Origin: Bacillota bacterium
GTDB lineage: Bacteria; Bacillota; Clostridia; Lachnospirales; Lachnospiraceae
Assembly (NCBI GenBank): GCA_023399055.1
Contig: JAEWQV010000027.1
Coordinates: forward strand, 186,001-250,000
Reading direction: 5' to 3'
DNA: 64,000 nucleotides
Of this stretch, positions 1-8,849 are shown in pieces. A model generated the notes under the pieces. That model was not told where the DNA came from. It worked only from the letters and a program-made list of their open reading frames with translations, and did not search any database. The position numbers and the translations under genes were made by a program. The stretch's first letter is position 1. The number at the start of each line of letters is the position of its first letter.

Positions 1-210
1 ACAAAATTAAATGGAGCCAAATGGTTTGGTAAGGTATCAACAATGGTATTCTATGCGGTTATGTTATTCTTAGTTGCAATACCAACCTTAGCACAGGATA
101 TTAAAAATATTTTGATGCTAGTATGCGGAGGATTTTTGTTACTCTCATTTCTAATGTATATAAACGAATATAGAATGCTCTATCATACAGTAAAAAAGCC
201 TGTCGTTTAA
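1..210 (+). CDS. CDP-alcohol phosphatidyltransferase, C-terminal part
   Basis: The first 70 codons visible are open from base 1 to the TAA at 208-210, so the gene starts outside the window. The peptide begins TKLNGAKWFGKVSTMVFYAV and continues as two hydrophobic stretches separated by a short polar segment, ending in a basic tail. A GKVST motif followed by two membrane helices is typical of the end of PgsA-type enzymes (CDP-diacylglycerol-glycerol-3-phosphate phosphatidyltransferase and relatives), which make phospholipid headgroups in the cytoplasmic membrane. The catalytic CDP-alcohol motif would lie upstream and is not seen, so the substrate cannot be assigned. The stop codon lies inside the terminator hairpin that follows. 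Confidence 0.6.
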   Translation, partial: TKLNGAKWFGKVSTMVFYAVMLFLVAIPTLAQDIKNILMLVCGGFLLLSFLMYINEYRMLYHTVKKPVV

Positions 211-221
211 CGACAGGCTTT
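195..221 (+). terminator. Bidirectional terminator overlapping a stop codon
   Basis: AAGCCTGTCG (196-205) pairs perfectly with CGACAGGCTT (211-220), with A-rich and T-rich flanks. It serves the plus-strand lipid gene and the convergent LacI-family gene. The stop codon at 208-210 is in the loop. Confidence 0.85.
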
Positions 222-234
222 AACTATTATCATT

Positions 235-1233
235 CTATCTTTTTTTACAAGGTCCAGTACTTGCTCTTTGTATAAATTTTGCACGAAGCAATAGTTTGCT
301 AATGGTTATATTATGAATTAATCCATCTAATAAAAGAAAAGCACTTTTCCCTAAATCAGTACGGTCCTGCCGGATGGTTGTAAGGGAAGGAGATAACTGT
401 GAGGCTATCGGTAAATCATCAAAACCTATCACACTAACATCCTCAGGAACCTTAAGTCCTAATTTTTGAAGCTCTATACATACCCCTGTTGCAATCAAAT
501 CGCTGGCACACATAATAGCGGTAGCTCCATTATTTATAAAGCCCGGTACGTGGTACTTTGCACAATCAGGAACATAGTATCCGTATTCCATTAATTCGTC
601 CTTCGCTTCTATGCCATGCTTTGCCAAGCTTGTTACAAAGGACTGCTGGCGTTGTTCAGAAACCATGGAATTTTTAGAACCATTAAGGAAGGCAATTTTT
701 GTATGTCCAAGTGAATGAAGGTGTGAAACAGCTAGATCAATTCCTTCGAAGCTGTCCGTTCCTACATAACCAACATGATTGTTACCTTCTATATAATTAT
801 CAAGTAGGACAGTTGGAACAGTAGTTTTACTAAGTTGCTGGACCCAATCATCGTGAAGTGCAAAACCAAGTAGAAAGGCTCCGCTATATCCATTTTTCAA
901 CATGTAGGTATCGAATTTTTCTGCAGTTTGCATATTAAGGTTTGTTGGGACTACGGATACGTCCCAGTGCCTTCTGGCAGCGGATAATTTGAAGCCTACA
1001 ATAATTTCATAACCAAACTGTTCAATATTTTCGTAATCCATATTCTCAATAAAAATACAGACCTTTCTAGTTCCGGTCGATTTCATTTTCTTAGAAGCAT
1101 ACCCCATCTCAACAGCAGTATCTAAAACAAGCTGTCTCATATCCGCGCTGATATCGCTAGCACCGTTTAGCCCCTTAGACACAGTGCTTACTGCTATTCC
1201 TAGCCTATTCGCAATATCTTTAATTGTAGCCAT
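235..1233 (-). CDS. LacI-family transcriptional regulator
   Basis: A 332-residue LacI/GalR-type repressor. The N-terminal helix-turn-helix spans about residues 3-25 (IKDIANRLGIAVSTVSKGLNG), followed by a hinge and a periplasmic-binding-protein-like sensor domain; near the C-terminus lies the usual VIGFDD motif. The length is normal for the family. The start ATG at 1233 has GGAGGAG a few bases upstream on the minus strand. It is transcribed divergently from malQ and the glucan operon across a 571-bp gap that carries CG-centred palindromes of the kind LacI-family proteins bind. I therefore infer that it controls the maltodextrin genes and itself; the effector is unknown. Confidence 0.9.
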   Translation of the reverse strand: MATIKDIANRLGIAVSTVSKGLNGASDISADMRQLVLDTAVEMGYASKKMKSTGTRKVCIFIENMDYENIEQFGYEIIVGFKLSAARRHWDVSVVPTNLNMQTAEKFDTYMLKNGYSGAFLLGFALHDDWVQQLSKTTVPTVLLDNYIEGNNHVGYVGTDSFEGIDLAVSHLHSLGHTKIAFLNGSKNSMVSEQRQQSFVTSLAKHGIEAKDELMEYGYYVPDCAKYHVPGFINNGATAIMCASDLIATGVCIELQKLGLKVPEDVSVIGFDDLPIASQLSPSLTTIRQDRTDLGKSAFLLLDGLIHNITISKLLLRAKFIQRASTGPCKKR

Positions 1234-1412
1234 GTTTCTCCTCCCCAGCTAATTCATTTGTTAAATTATTCTCAGTATAAACCCAAGCTTATGCAAATAC
1301 AACATAAGTTTAAGTTTTTGACTTTTGTTACAGAATTACATAGAAGATTTTATGCATATTTATATTATTTTGTCAAATGACATAAAGTGAATTTTTTTAA
1401 ATCAATTAAAAT

Positions 1413-1442
1413 AATTCGAATTCACTTAAAAATTTTCGAAAA
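1413..1442. promoter_or_regulatory. Tandem CG-centred palindromes, candidate LacI-family operators
   Basis: AATTCGAATT (1413-1422) and TTTTCGAAAA (1433-1442) are perfect palindromes centred on CG, with centres exactly 20 bp apart. LacI/GalR operators are characteristically CG-centred palindromes. Assignment to the adjacent regulator is inference. Confidence 0.5.
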
Positions 1443-1605
1443 ATATTTAGTAAACCCACTAAAATCAAGCTTTTTTGCAAATTGTTTTAACTTAAATTAA
1501 TTTAATTTCTTTGTCGTATATTGCGATAGTAGTTAAAATTGACAAATAAAGCAAAGAATAAAGCAAAGCAGCTAGATATAATTACTATAAAAGCTAAAAT
1601 ATATG

Positions 1606-1634
1606 TTGACAAAGTAGGGTGATAATGGTATTCT
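1606..1634 (+). promoter_or_regulatory. malQ operon promoter
   Basis: TTGACA (1606-1611), a 17-bp spacer, TATTCT (1629-1634). The start of transcription would fall near 1641, leaving a leader of about 165 nt before malQ. Confidence 0.7.
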
Positions 1635-1644
1635 TAGTATACAA

Positions 1645-1652
1645 TTTCGAAA
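1645..1652. promoter_or_regulatory. CG-centred palindrome over the malQ transcription start
   Basis: TTTCGAAA lies about 10 bp downstream of the -10 box, where a bound repressor would block initiation or clearance. It shares its core with the 1433-1442 site. Confidence 0.45.
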
Positions 1653-1804
1653 ATTACCGAAAAACATAAAATTTACACAAGGAATGCAGAATACATAAAC
1701 ATGCGTAAGAATGAAGAACATAGTAATATGCAGTGCAATTTTTGTTGGTAATTTGATATTTATTTTGATTTGCATATTGATTATGTTATGGAGTGGTTAA
1801 GTGA

Positions 1805-3310
1805 ATGAGTGAAGTTAAACAAGAGTTAGAACGTGGTGCTGGGCTATTAATGCCAATCAGTGCATTACCATCAAATTATGGAATTGGTACCTTGGGAGAG
1901 GAAAGTTATCGATTTGCTGATTTTCTAAAGCGTATTGGTATTAAATATTGGCAGGTACTACCGATTGGACCTACAAGTTTTGGTGATAGTCCTTATCAAT
2001 CTTTTTCAGCTTTTGCAGGTAATCCTTATTTCATTGATTTAGATTATCTAGTACAGGAAAAATTATTGGACAAAAATGAGATAGAAAGTCTGCAGTGGCA
2101 ACAGACAGAAGATTGCGTTGACTATGCAACAATTTATCAGAATCGTTTTGTAATACTCAAAAAAGCATTTCAAAGAAGTAAACATACGGAATTAAGTGAA
2201 TTCAAAGAATTTTGCGAAACAAATACCTTCTGGTTAAAGGATTATTGTCTTTATATGGCTGTGAAGGAACATTTTAATAATAGAGAATGGTTGTTGTGGG
2301 ATGAGGGGATAAAACTCCGTGACCCACAAGAGCTTGAAAGATATAACAAAGAACTGGAGGAAGAGATAAAATTCTGGGAGTTCTGTCAATTTAAATTTAG
2401 TCAGCAATGGAATAAGTTAAAAAACTATGTAAATAAACTGGGAATTCAGATGATTGGTGATATTCCGTTATACGTATCCTCTGATAGTTCCGATGTTTGG
2501 GTACACGGTGACTTGTTTGAACTGGATGAAAGAAAAAATCCAATTAATGTTGCAGGGGTTCCACCGGATGCCTTTTCAGCGGATGGACAACGCTGGGGTA
2601 ATCCCTTATATCGCTGGGATGTAATGGAACAACAGGATTATTCCTGGTGGAGACAACGAATGAAGGCATCAGCAGACCTTTATGATATCATTCGTATTGA
2701 TCATTTTATTGGTGTAGTTAATTTTTATTCTATTCCGGCTACTTCACCATCGGCAGTGGTTGGCGAGTGGAGAGTTGGACCTGGAGAGAAGTTAGTTAGA
2801 ATTATTAAAGAATCCATTGGTAATGCAAAAATTATAGCAGAAGATCTTGGGGTAGTGACGCAGAAGGTTAGAGACCTCATTCAGGAATCTGGCTTCCCGG
2901 GTATGAAAATTCTGGAATTTGGATTAGATGGTCCAGGAAATCATGAGTATCTTCCTCATAACTATAAAACCACCAATTTGGTTGCTTATACAGGAACTCA
3001 TGATAATGAAACCTTGATGGGATATCTGGGTGGTAAGACAGACAAAGAGCTGGAATTTGCACTTCAATACTTTGACGTTAAAAGTAAAGAAGACCTGCCA
3101 TATGCAATTATTAGAGCGTTATATGCAAGTATTGCAGATATTGTAATAGTTCAAATGCAAGATTTATTAAAGTTGGATAATAAGGCAAGAATGAACTTCC
3201 CGTCAACGATAGGCGGAAATTGGCAATGGCGCGTGACCAAAGAGCAATATAAGGAACTTAGGGAAGAACTTCTCTATCAGTATTCCTGTTTATTTGCTCG
3301 AATGAGTTAA
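1805..3310 (+). CDS. malQ: 4-alpha-glucanotransferase (amylomaltase)
   Basis: A 501-residue GH77 enzyme that moves maltosyl and longer glucan units between oligosaccharides, giving glucose and longer chains for phosphorolysis. The N-terminus has the family pattern LLMPISALPSNYGIGTLG. The catalytic nucleophile is the Asp of IRIDHF (about residue 298), the acid/base Glu is in IAEDLG (about 346) and the third Asp in GTHDNET (about 399). The length is typical of bacterial MalQ. The ATG at 1805 is preceded by GGAGTGG. It is the first gene of the glucan operon, 63 bp ahead of the phosphorylase, so both would act together on imported maltodextrins. Confidence 0.95.
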   Translation: MSEVKQELERGAGLLMPISALPSNYGIGTLGEESYRFADFLKRIGIKYWQVLPIGPTSFGDSPYQSFSAFAGNPYFIDLDYLVQEKLLDKNEIESLQWQQTEDCVDYATIYQNRFVILKKAFQRSKHTELSEFKEFCETNTFWLKDYCLYMAVKEHFNNREWLLWDEGIKLRDPQELERYNKELEEEIKFWEFCQFKFSQQWNKLKNYVNKLGIQMIGDIPLYVSSDSSDVWVHGDLFELDERKNPINVAGVPPDAFSADGQRWGNPLYRWDVMEQQDYSWWRQRMKASADLYDIIRIDHFIGVVNFYSIPATSPSAVVGEWRVGPGEKLVRIIKESIGNAKIIAEDLGVVTQKVRDLIQESGFPGMKILEFGLDGPGNHEYLPHNYKTTNLVAYTGTHDNETLMGYLGGKTDKELEFALQYFDVKSKEDLPYAIIRALYASIADIVIVQMQDLLKLDNKARMNFPSTIGGNWQWRVTKEQYKELREELLYQYSCLFARMS

Positions 3311-3373
3311 GGATGAAGCTGTAGTCAAATACGAAATAAGTTAAGCTGCCATACGCGGCGGAATGGAGTTAGT

Positions 3374-5710
3374 ATGGAAAATAATTTTAAATCAAATGTA
3401 ATAACAATTCTCGATCTGGATTATGGAGTTGGCATTAAAGAAGCGAGCACCATGCAGCTTTACAATGCTGTTTCCAAAGCAGCAATGAAAAGCCTAACAA
3501 AGGAAAGTGGTTTAGATGCACCTGGAAAGAAAGTTTGCTATCTATCCGCGGAGTTTTTAATTGGCCGTCTGGTATACAGTAATCTTTATAATATGGGCTT
3601 GTTTCATCAATTCAGTGAATTGATGAGCGAAAACAATCTTGATATTCGTATCTTTGAAGATATTGAGGATGCAGCTCTTGGTAATGGTGGCTTAGGTCGT
3701 CTTGCAGCTTGTTTCTTGGATTCAGGTGCAACGATTGGAATTACGTTAAATGGGTATGGAATTCGTTATAAATACGGTTTATTTAAACAGTACTTTGAAG
3801 ATGGATTTCAAAAAGAGATTCCAGATGATTGGCAGAGATTTGGTGACCCTTGGTCAGTTCGTAAGGATGAGGAAAAGGTTCGTATTGATTACAAAAATCA
3901 GTCCGTGTATGCAGTACCTTATGATACACCTGTAATCGGCTACGGTGACAAGACGGTTAATACCTTACGTTTATGGCAGGCAGAGCCGTTGGAAAGCTTT
4001 AACTTTGAATTATTTAATGAACAAAAATATGATAAGGCCAACAAAAACAAGAATGAAGCAGAAGCAATCAGCAGTTTATTATATCCAAACGATAATACAG
4101 ATGAAGGTAAGAAGTTAAGATTAAAACAAGAGTACTTCTTCTCTGCAGCAACACTTCAAGACATTCTTGCAAGATATAAGAATAAATTTGGTGAGGATTT
4201 TACACATTTCTCCTCTGAATATGCAATTCAGTTGAATGATACCCATCCGGTAGTCGCGATTCCAGAGTTAATTCGTCTCTTGATGGAGAATGAAAAATTA
4301 ACCTTTGCCAAAGCACTTCGTATAGCGAAAGAAACCTTTGCCTATACCAACCATACGGTTATGGCAGAAGCCTTAGAAAAGTGGAATGCAAGCTTATTTA
4401 AAGCAGTAATTCCTGGAGTTTATAAATATGTAGTTATGCTTCAGAAAGCACTTGTTAAAGAATTAAAGGCTTTTGGTAAGGAAACAGAAGAAGAGCAGAA
4501 GATTTATAACATTATAGATGGTAACACCATTCACATGGCAAGACTTGCAATTTATGCCAGCCATTCCACCAATGGTGTTGCAAAACTTCATACAGAGATT
4601 TTAAAGAATGATGCCTTAAAAGAGTGGTATGAGATTTATCCGGATCGCTTTAATAATAAAACAAACGGAATAACCCAGCGTAGATGGTTAGCACTTGCTA
4701 ATATGGAGCTATCTGGATTTATTACGGATAAGATAGGAAACTCCTGGATTACTGATTTGGATCGTTTAAAGGATCTTGAGAAGTTTGCGAACGATAAGAA
4801 TGTGATTAAGCAATTTGGTGATATTAAGCGTATTAAAAAGAGACAACTTTCAGAATATATTTTCAAACAAGAAGGTATTCAATTAAATCCTGAATTTATC
4901 TTTGATATTCAGGTAAAGAGACTTCATGAATATAAACGCCAGTTGTTAAATGCTTTTTCCATCTTAGATATTTATTTTGGATTAAAAGATGGAAGAATTA
5001 AGGAGTTTAATCCTACTGCATTTATCTTTGGAGCGAAAGCAGCACCAGGATATTTTAGAGCAAAGGGAATTATTAAGTTCATTAACGAAATCGCAAAGCT
5101 GATAGAAGCTGATCCAGAAGTAAATAACAAGTTACAAGTAATCTTTGTTCATAACTACAATGTATCTTATGCAGAAAAGCTTACACCAGCCGCAGATATT
5201 TCAGAGCAGACTTCCACAGCCGGAACCGAAGCCTCTGGAACTGGTAACATGAAGTTCATGTTAAATGGTGCGGTGACACTTGGTACCTTTGATGGTGCTA
5301 ATGTGGAAATCGTGGAGCAGGCAGGAGAAGAAAATAACTATATCTTCGGTGCAAGAGTAGAAGATATTGAGAAGATTAAAGATTCCTATAATGCAAAAGA
5401 TATTTATGAGAAAAATCCTAGAATCAAAAAGGTTCTGGATACTTTGGTAGATGGTACCTTTAGTGATGGCGGAACAGGGATGTTTGCTGAACTTTATAAC
5501 TCCATTTTAGAAGGTGCACACTGGCACAAGCCAGATCACTACTTCCTGCTATTAGATTTCCTTCCATATTGTGAAGCGAAACTGAAAGCAAATAAAGACT
5601 ATTCGGATATTTATGAGTTCCGAAGAAAGTGTTTCTTTAATACTGCAAATGCAGGTAAATTCTCCAGCGATCGTACCATAAGAGATTATGCTAACGAGGT
5701 TTGGAAGTAA
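3374..5710 (+). CDS. glgP: Glycogen/maltodextrin phosphorylase
   Basis: A 778-residue GT35 phosphorylase that releases glucose 1-phosphate from alpha-1,4-glucan chains. Family landmarks include KVCYLSAEFLIGR near the N-terminus, EDAALGNGGLGRLAACFLDS, the phosphate-site region KRLHEYKRQLLN, and EASGTGNMKF, whose Lys (about residue 627) carries pyridoxal phosphate. It is somewhat shorter than the roughly 800-840 residues of many bacterial homologues but complete at both ends. It follows malQ in the same orientation, and the pair forms the cytoplasmic maltodextrin pathway. Whether it prefers stored glycogen or imported maltodextrin cannot be read from sequence; the neighbouring importer and amylase favour maltodextrin. 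Confidence 0.95.
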   Translation: MENNFKSNVITILDLDYGVGIKEASTMQLYNAVSKAAMKSLTKESGLDAPGKKVCYLSAEFLIGRLVYSNLYNMGLFHQFSELMSENNLDIRIFEDIEDAALGNGGLGRLAACFLDSGATIGITLNGYGIRYKYGLFKQYFEDGFQKEIPDDWQRFGDPWSVRKDEEKVRIDYKNQSVYAVPYDTPVIGYGDKTVNTLRLWQAEPLESFNFELFNEQKYDKANKNKNEAEAISSLLYPNDNTDEGKKLRLKQEYFFSAATLQDILARYKNKFGEDFTHFSSEYAIQLNDTHPVVAIPELIRLLMENEKLTFAKALRIAKETFAYTNHTVMAEALEKWNASLFKAVIPGVYKYVVMLQKALVKELKAFGKETEEEQKIYNIIDGNTIHMARLAIYASHSTNGVAKLHTEILKNDALKEWYEIYPDRFNNKTNGITQRRWLALANMELSGFITDKIGNSWITDLDRLKDLEKFANDKNVIKQFGDIKRIKKRQLSEYIFKQEGIQLNPEFIFDIQVKRLHEYKRQLLNAFSILDIYFGLKDGRIKEFNPTAFIFGAKAAPGYFRAKGIIKFINEIAKLIEADPEVNNKLQVIFVHNYNVSYAEKLTPAADISEQTSTAGTEASGTGNMKFMLNGAVTLGTFDGANVEIVEQAGEENNYIFGARVEDIEKIKDSYNAKDIYEKNPRIKKVLDTLVDGTFSDGGTGMFAELYNSILEGAHWHKPDHYFLLLDFLPYCEAKLKANKDYSDIYEFRRKCFFNTANAGKFSSDRTIRDYANEVWK

Positions 5711-5862
5711 GTATTTTATTAATGGAATTCATATGCACCTAGGCATATTTATTCAAGCGGGAGACTATCCCGTATACATGGCAAGTGATTGCCGCTCTAT
5801 AATGTTACCGGGTTTCAAGCATGAGACTTAGGAAAATGCAAAAAAGGAAAGAGGTAGAGATT
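5711..5862 (+). other. Phosphorylase-binding protein intergenic spacer with small hairpins
   Basis: A 152-bp gap with short stems (CGGGA around a 5-nt loop near 5759-5773, GGCAA/TTGCC near 5780-5793) and an isolated TATAAT at 5798-5803 lacking a clear -35 box. It may set the relative expression of the binding protein; no terminator is evident. Confidence 0.35.
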
Positions 5863-7173
5863 ATGAAAAAAGTATCAAGACTTATGGCGCTACTTATGGT
5901 TACTTTATTAGTAATCAGCAGTTTCGCAGCATGTGGCAAAAAGGATGATAAAACTCCTGAAAACACTAATCCAACCAAAGGAGCTGAGGCAACAACAGCA
6001 CCTACAACAGCACCTGTTGCTGAAGTAGAAGATGTATCTTTAAAGGTTTGGGCTCCAGAAAACCAGATTCAACCAGGCACAATTAATAGCATGTGTGAAT
6101 CCTTTGAAGCTTTACATCCAGAATGGAACATTACCTGGGAAGTTGTAACACAGGGTGAGGATACAGCGAAAGATGAGATATTAAAAGACGTAACAGCAGC
6201 TGGTGATGTATTCTTCTTCGCTAATGACCAGTTAAGAGAACTTGTAAATGCAGGTGCAATTGCAAGACTTGGTGGTTCTACAGAAGAAATGGTTAAAACA
6301 ACTATGGCTGAAGCAGTAGTTGATACTGTAACAGTTGATGATGCAATTTATGCAATTCCTTTTACACACAATACATTCTTTATGTACTATGATAAATCCC
6401 TTTTAACAGCAGATGATGTTAAGTCAGTGGAATCCATTATGGCGAAAGAAACAGCAGATGATGTATATAATTTCTATTTCGAGTCTGCAGGAGGTTGGAA
6501 ATTAGGTGCATGGTATTATGGTGCAGGCCTTACAATCTACGGGGATAGCGCAACTGATTTTGCAGCAGGAGCTAACTGGAATAACCCTACAGGTGTAGCA
6601 GTTACAAATTATTTAATTGACTTAATTCACAACCCTAAGACTGCCTATGATGGTGATATTTCAGTATCAGAGTTAGCAGCAGCTCACAGAATTGGTGCTT
6701 GGTTTGACGGTTCTTGGAATTATCAATTATACAAAGATGCTTTAGGCGATGATTTAGGCTTAGCTGTTATTCCTACTTTTGAAGTAGAAGGTACAACACA
6801 TCAGTTAAAAGGTTTTTATGGTTCAAAAGCAATCGGTGTTAACGCACAGGCTAAGAACATGGCAGCAGCAGTTGCATTTGCCGCATATTTAGGTGGAGAA
6901 GAGATGCAGTTACAACGTTTTACTGAAACTGGTCAGGTTCCTACTAACTTAACAGCAGGTGAATCTGCAGAGGTTCAGGCTGACGAAGTAGCTAAGGTTA
7001 TCGTTGCAGAAGTAAACACGGCATCTGTTATGCAGCCTACCAGTGCAGAATTCAGCTCCAGATACTGGACAAATGCTGGCGCAATCCCAACTGAAATTAA
7101 GAGTGGTGATTTAAACAAAGACAATGTACAGGAAAAACTTGATACGTTTGTATCTACAATGGCTGTTCAATAA
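5863..7173 (+). CDS. Sugar (maltodextrin-type) ABC transporter substrate-binding lipoprotein
   Basis: A 436-residue extracellular solute-binding protein of family 1. The first 24 residues are a lipoprotein signal (MKKVSRLMALLM...SSFAAC) with the lipidated Cys at 24, followed by a charged Thr/Pro-rich linker. The mature part has the maltose-binding pattern: LKVWAPENQ at its start, FTHNTFFMYYDKSLL, and GSWNYQLYKDALGDDLGLAVIPT. The ATG at 5863 has GGAAAGAGG at good spacing; a longer in-frame start at 5821 lacks a ribosome site. Its position between phosphorylase and MalF/MalG-type permeases supports alpha-glucan oligosaccharides as ligands, though the exact ligand is inference. Confidence 0.92.
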   Translation: MKKVSRLMALLMVTLLVISSFAACGKKDDKTPENTNPTKGAEATTAPTTAPVAEVEDVSLKVWAPENQIQPGTINSMCESFEALHPEWNITWEVVTQGEDTAKDEILKDVTAAGDVFFFANDQLRELVNAGAIARLGGSTEEMVKTTMAEAVVDTVTVDDAIYAIPFTHNTFFMYYDKSLLTADDVKSVESIMAKETADDVYNFYFESAGGWKLGAWYYGAGLTIYGDSATDFAAGANWNNPTGVAVTNYLIDLIHNPKTAYDGDISVSELAAAHRIGAWFDGSWNYQLYKDALGDDLGLAVIPTFEVEGTTHQLKGFYGSKAIGVNAQAKNMAAAVAFAAYLGGEEMQLQRFTETGQVPTNLTAGESAEVQADEVAKVIVAEVNTASVMQPTSAEFSSRYWTNAGAIPTEIKSGDLNKDNVQEKLDTFVSTMAVQ

Positions 7174-7454
7174 TTGACAATTTGTTTGGCGAGAGCCAAA
7201 CAGTGAGGAAACCGCAGGTTTTCGAGCTTGGTTCTGAATATTTACAGTAGGATTATAGTAGAAGCGGGATGTTCCTACAATTTTGGACATTCCGTTTCTA
7301 GCATAAAAATAGTGACAATTAGTTATGCTGGTTTAAATAAATCAGTAAATAACTGTATAAGATCACGTTACAGTTACAGGAATGGTATCTATTTCTATTA
7401 AGTATGATGTGAATGGAATAGGTATTCGTTCATAGAAAGACGAGGAGGAAGATT
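7174..7454 (+). other. Spacer with stem-loop between binding protein and permeases
   Basis: A 281-bp gap. AGAAGCGGGATGTTCC (7260-7275) pairs with GGACATTCCGTTTCT (about 7285-7299) through G-U tolerant pairs, with no T-run after it. Such stems often protect the 3' end of an abundant binding-protein mRNA or weaken readthrough to the permease genes. Confidence 0.45.
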
Positions 7455-8849
7455 ATGGCCGGAAATAAGAAAAATAACTTCAATCTACCGGCAAAGTCAG
7501 GCAGTTATGGTTTTGGTAGAGCATTCATATCAGGGAATGCAGTTACTAAATTATCTGCATTAGTCTTTGGCTTGGGCAATATCCTTCATAAACAGATCAT
7601 ACGTGGACTTTTATATCTTGCTTTGGAATGTGCCTACGTAATATTTATGATTAACTTTGGTATCGGAGCAATCAGAGATCTATTTACGTTAGGAACTAAG
7701 GTTCAGGAAGAAGTTTTTAATGAAGCAAAGCAGGTTTATGAATATATACCTGGAGACAATTCCATGCTTTGTTTGCTTTATGGGGTTGTGACTCTGTTTG
7801 TTACCTTATTTTTTATACTAATACTAACATCATCAGTGAAAAGTGCATATGACACCCAGTTAAAAATTAATAATGGGAAGAAAGTACCTACTTTTAAGGA
7901 TGACCTTTCTTCCTTAAAACATGAAAAGCTTCAAACTACACTACTCTTTTTTCCAATTACAGGAGTAATTGTATTTAGTATAGTACCTTTAGTATTCAAT
8001 ATTTTAATCGCTTTTACCAGCTATGACAGAAATCATCAGACGCCCGGTAATTTATTTGACTGGGTAGGTCTTGCTAATTTTAGTGAAATGTTTAAGTCGG
8101 GAGGAATCCTTGCTAATACCTTATGGCCTGTCCTGCAATGGACCTTTGTTTGGGCAATCTTTGCAACAGTCACCTGTTACTTCTTAGGATTATTGCTAGC
8201 AATTGTAATTAATCGTGAGGGAACCAGATTCAAAGGATTCTGGAGATTTATCTTTGTATTATCCATCGCAGTCCCTCAATTCGTATCATTATTGACTATG
8301 AGAACTATTTTTAGTGCAAATGGACCGGTTAATGTTATATTACGCCATTTAGAATTTATTGGACCTAGAGAATCAGTGCTTTTCTTTGCAGATCCTACTC
8401 TGGCTAAAATAACAATCATTTGTATTAATATTTGGATAGGTGTACCATTTACCATGCTTACGACTACTGGTATTTTAAATAATATACCAAAGGATTTATA
8501 TGAAGCTGCTAAGGTGGATGGCGCCAATGCTGTTGTTACCTTCTTTAAAATCACAATGCCCTACATGCTGTTTATTATGACACCTTCTTTGATTACAGCC
8601 TTTGTAGGAAATATTAATAACTTTAATGTTATCTTCCTGCTAACAGGTGGTGGTCCGGAATCCTTAGAGTATTATTCGGCAGGAAAAACAGATCTTTTGG
8701 TTACTTGGTTATATAAGTTAACGTTAACAAACAAGGACTATAACCTTGGAGCAGTAATTGGTATTATTGTCTTCGTGATTATGGCTACCTTATCCTTGTT
8801 AGCATATCGTAAAACATCATCCTATAAAGATGAGGAGGCTTTTCAATAA
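7455..8849 (+). CDS. malF: MalF-type sugar ABC transporter permease
   Basis: A 464-residue membrane permease. The region before the conserved permease core is long (about 170 residues) and contains extra hydrophobic segments, as in MalF of maltose systems. The EAA loop that contacts the ATPase reads YEAAKVDGANAVVTFFKITMP. The ATG at 7455 is preceded by GAGGAGG. Its TAA overlaps the ATG of the next permease by one base (TAATG), so the two are translationally coupled. Together with the binding lipoprotein it forms an importer; no MalK-like ATPase lies in the cluster, so a shared MsmX-type ATPase elsewhere is likely. Confidence 0.92.
   Translation: MAGNKKNNFNLPAKSGSYGFGRAFISGNAVTKLSALVFGLGNILHKQIIRGLLYLALECAYVIFMINFGIGAIRDLFTLGTKVQEEVFNEAKQVYEYIPGDNSMLCLLYGVVTLFVTLFFILILTSSVKSAYDTQLKINNGKKVPTFKDDLSSLKHEKLQTTLLFFPITGVIVFSIVPLVFNILIAFTSYDRNHQTPGNLFDWVGLANFSEMFKSGGILANTLWPVLQWTFVWAIFATVTCYFLGLLLAIVINREGTRFKGFWRFIFVLSIAVPQFVSLLTMRTIFSANGPVNVILRHLEFIGPRESVLFFADPTLAKITIICINIWIGVPFTMLTTTGILNNIPKDLYEAAKVDGANAVVTFFKITMPYMLFIMTPSLITAFVGNINNFNVIFLLTGGGPESLEYYSAGKTDLLVTWLYKLTLTNKDYNLGAVIGIIVFVIMATLSLLAYRKTSSYKDEEAFQ

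Larger units (their letters stand above)
1234..1804. promoter_or_regulatory. Divergent regulatory region between the LacI regulator and malQ
   Basis: A 571-bp AT-rich region without a credible gene. It holds the malQ promoter at 1606-1634, three CG-centred palindromes (1413-1422, 1433-1442, 1645-1652) and inverted arms AAGTGAATT (1386-1394) and AATTCACTT (1419-1427). Apart from these I see no gene or RNA. Confidence 0.6.

Noticed and set aside
1572..1775. 67-codon open frame on the minus strand upstream of malQ
   Set aside because: It overlaps the malQ promoter and leader, has no ribosome site and shows no protein-like composition.
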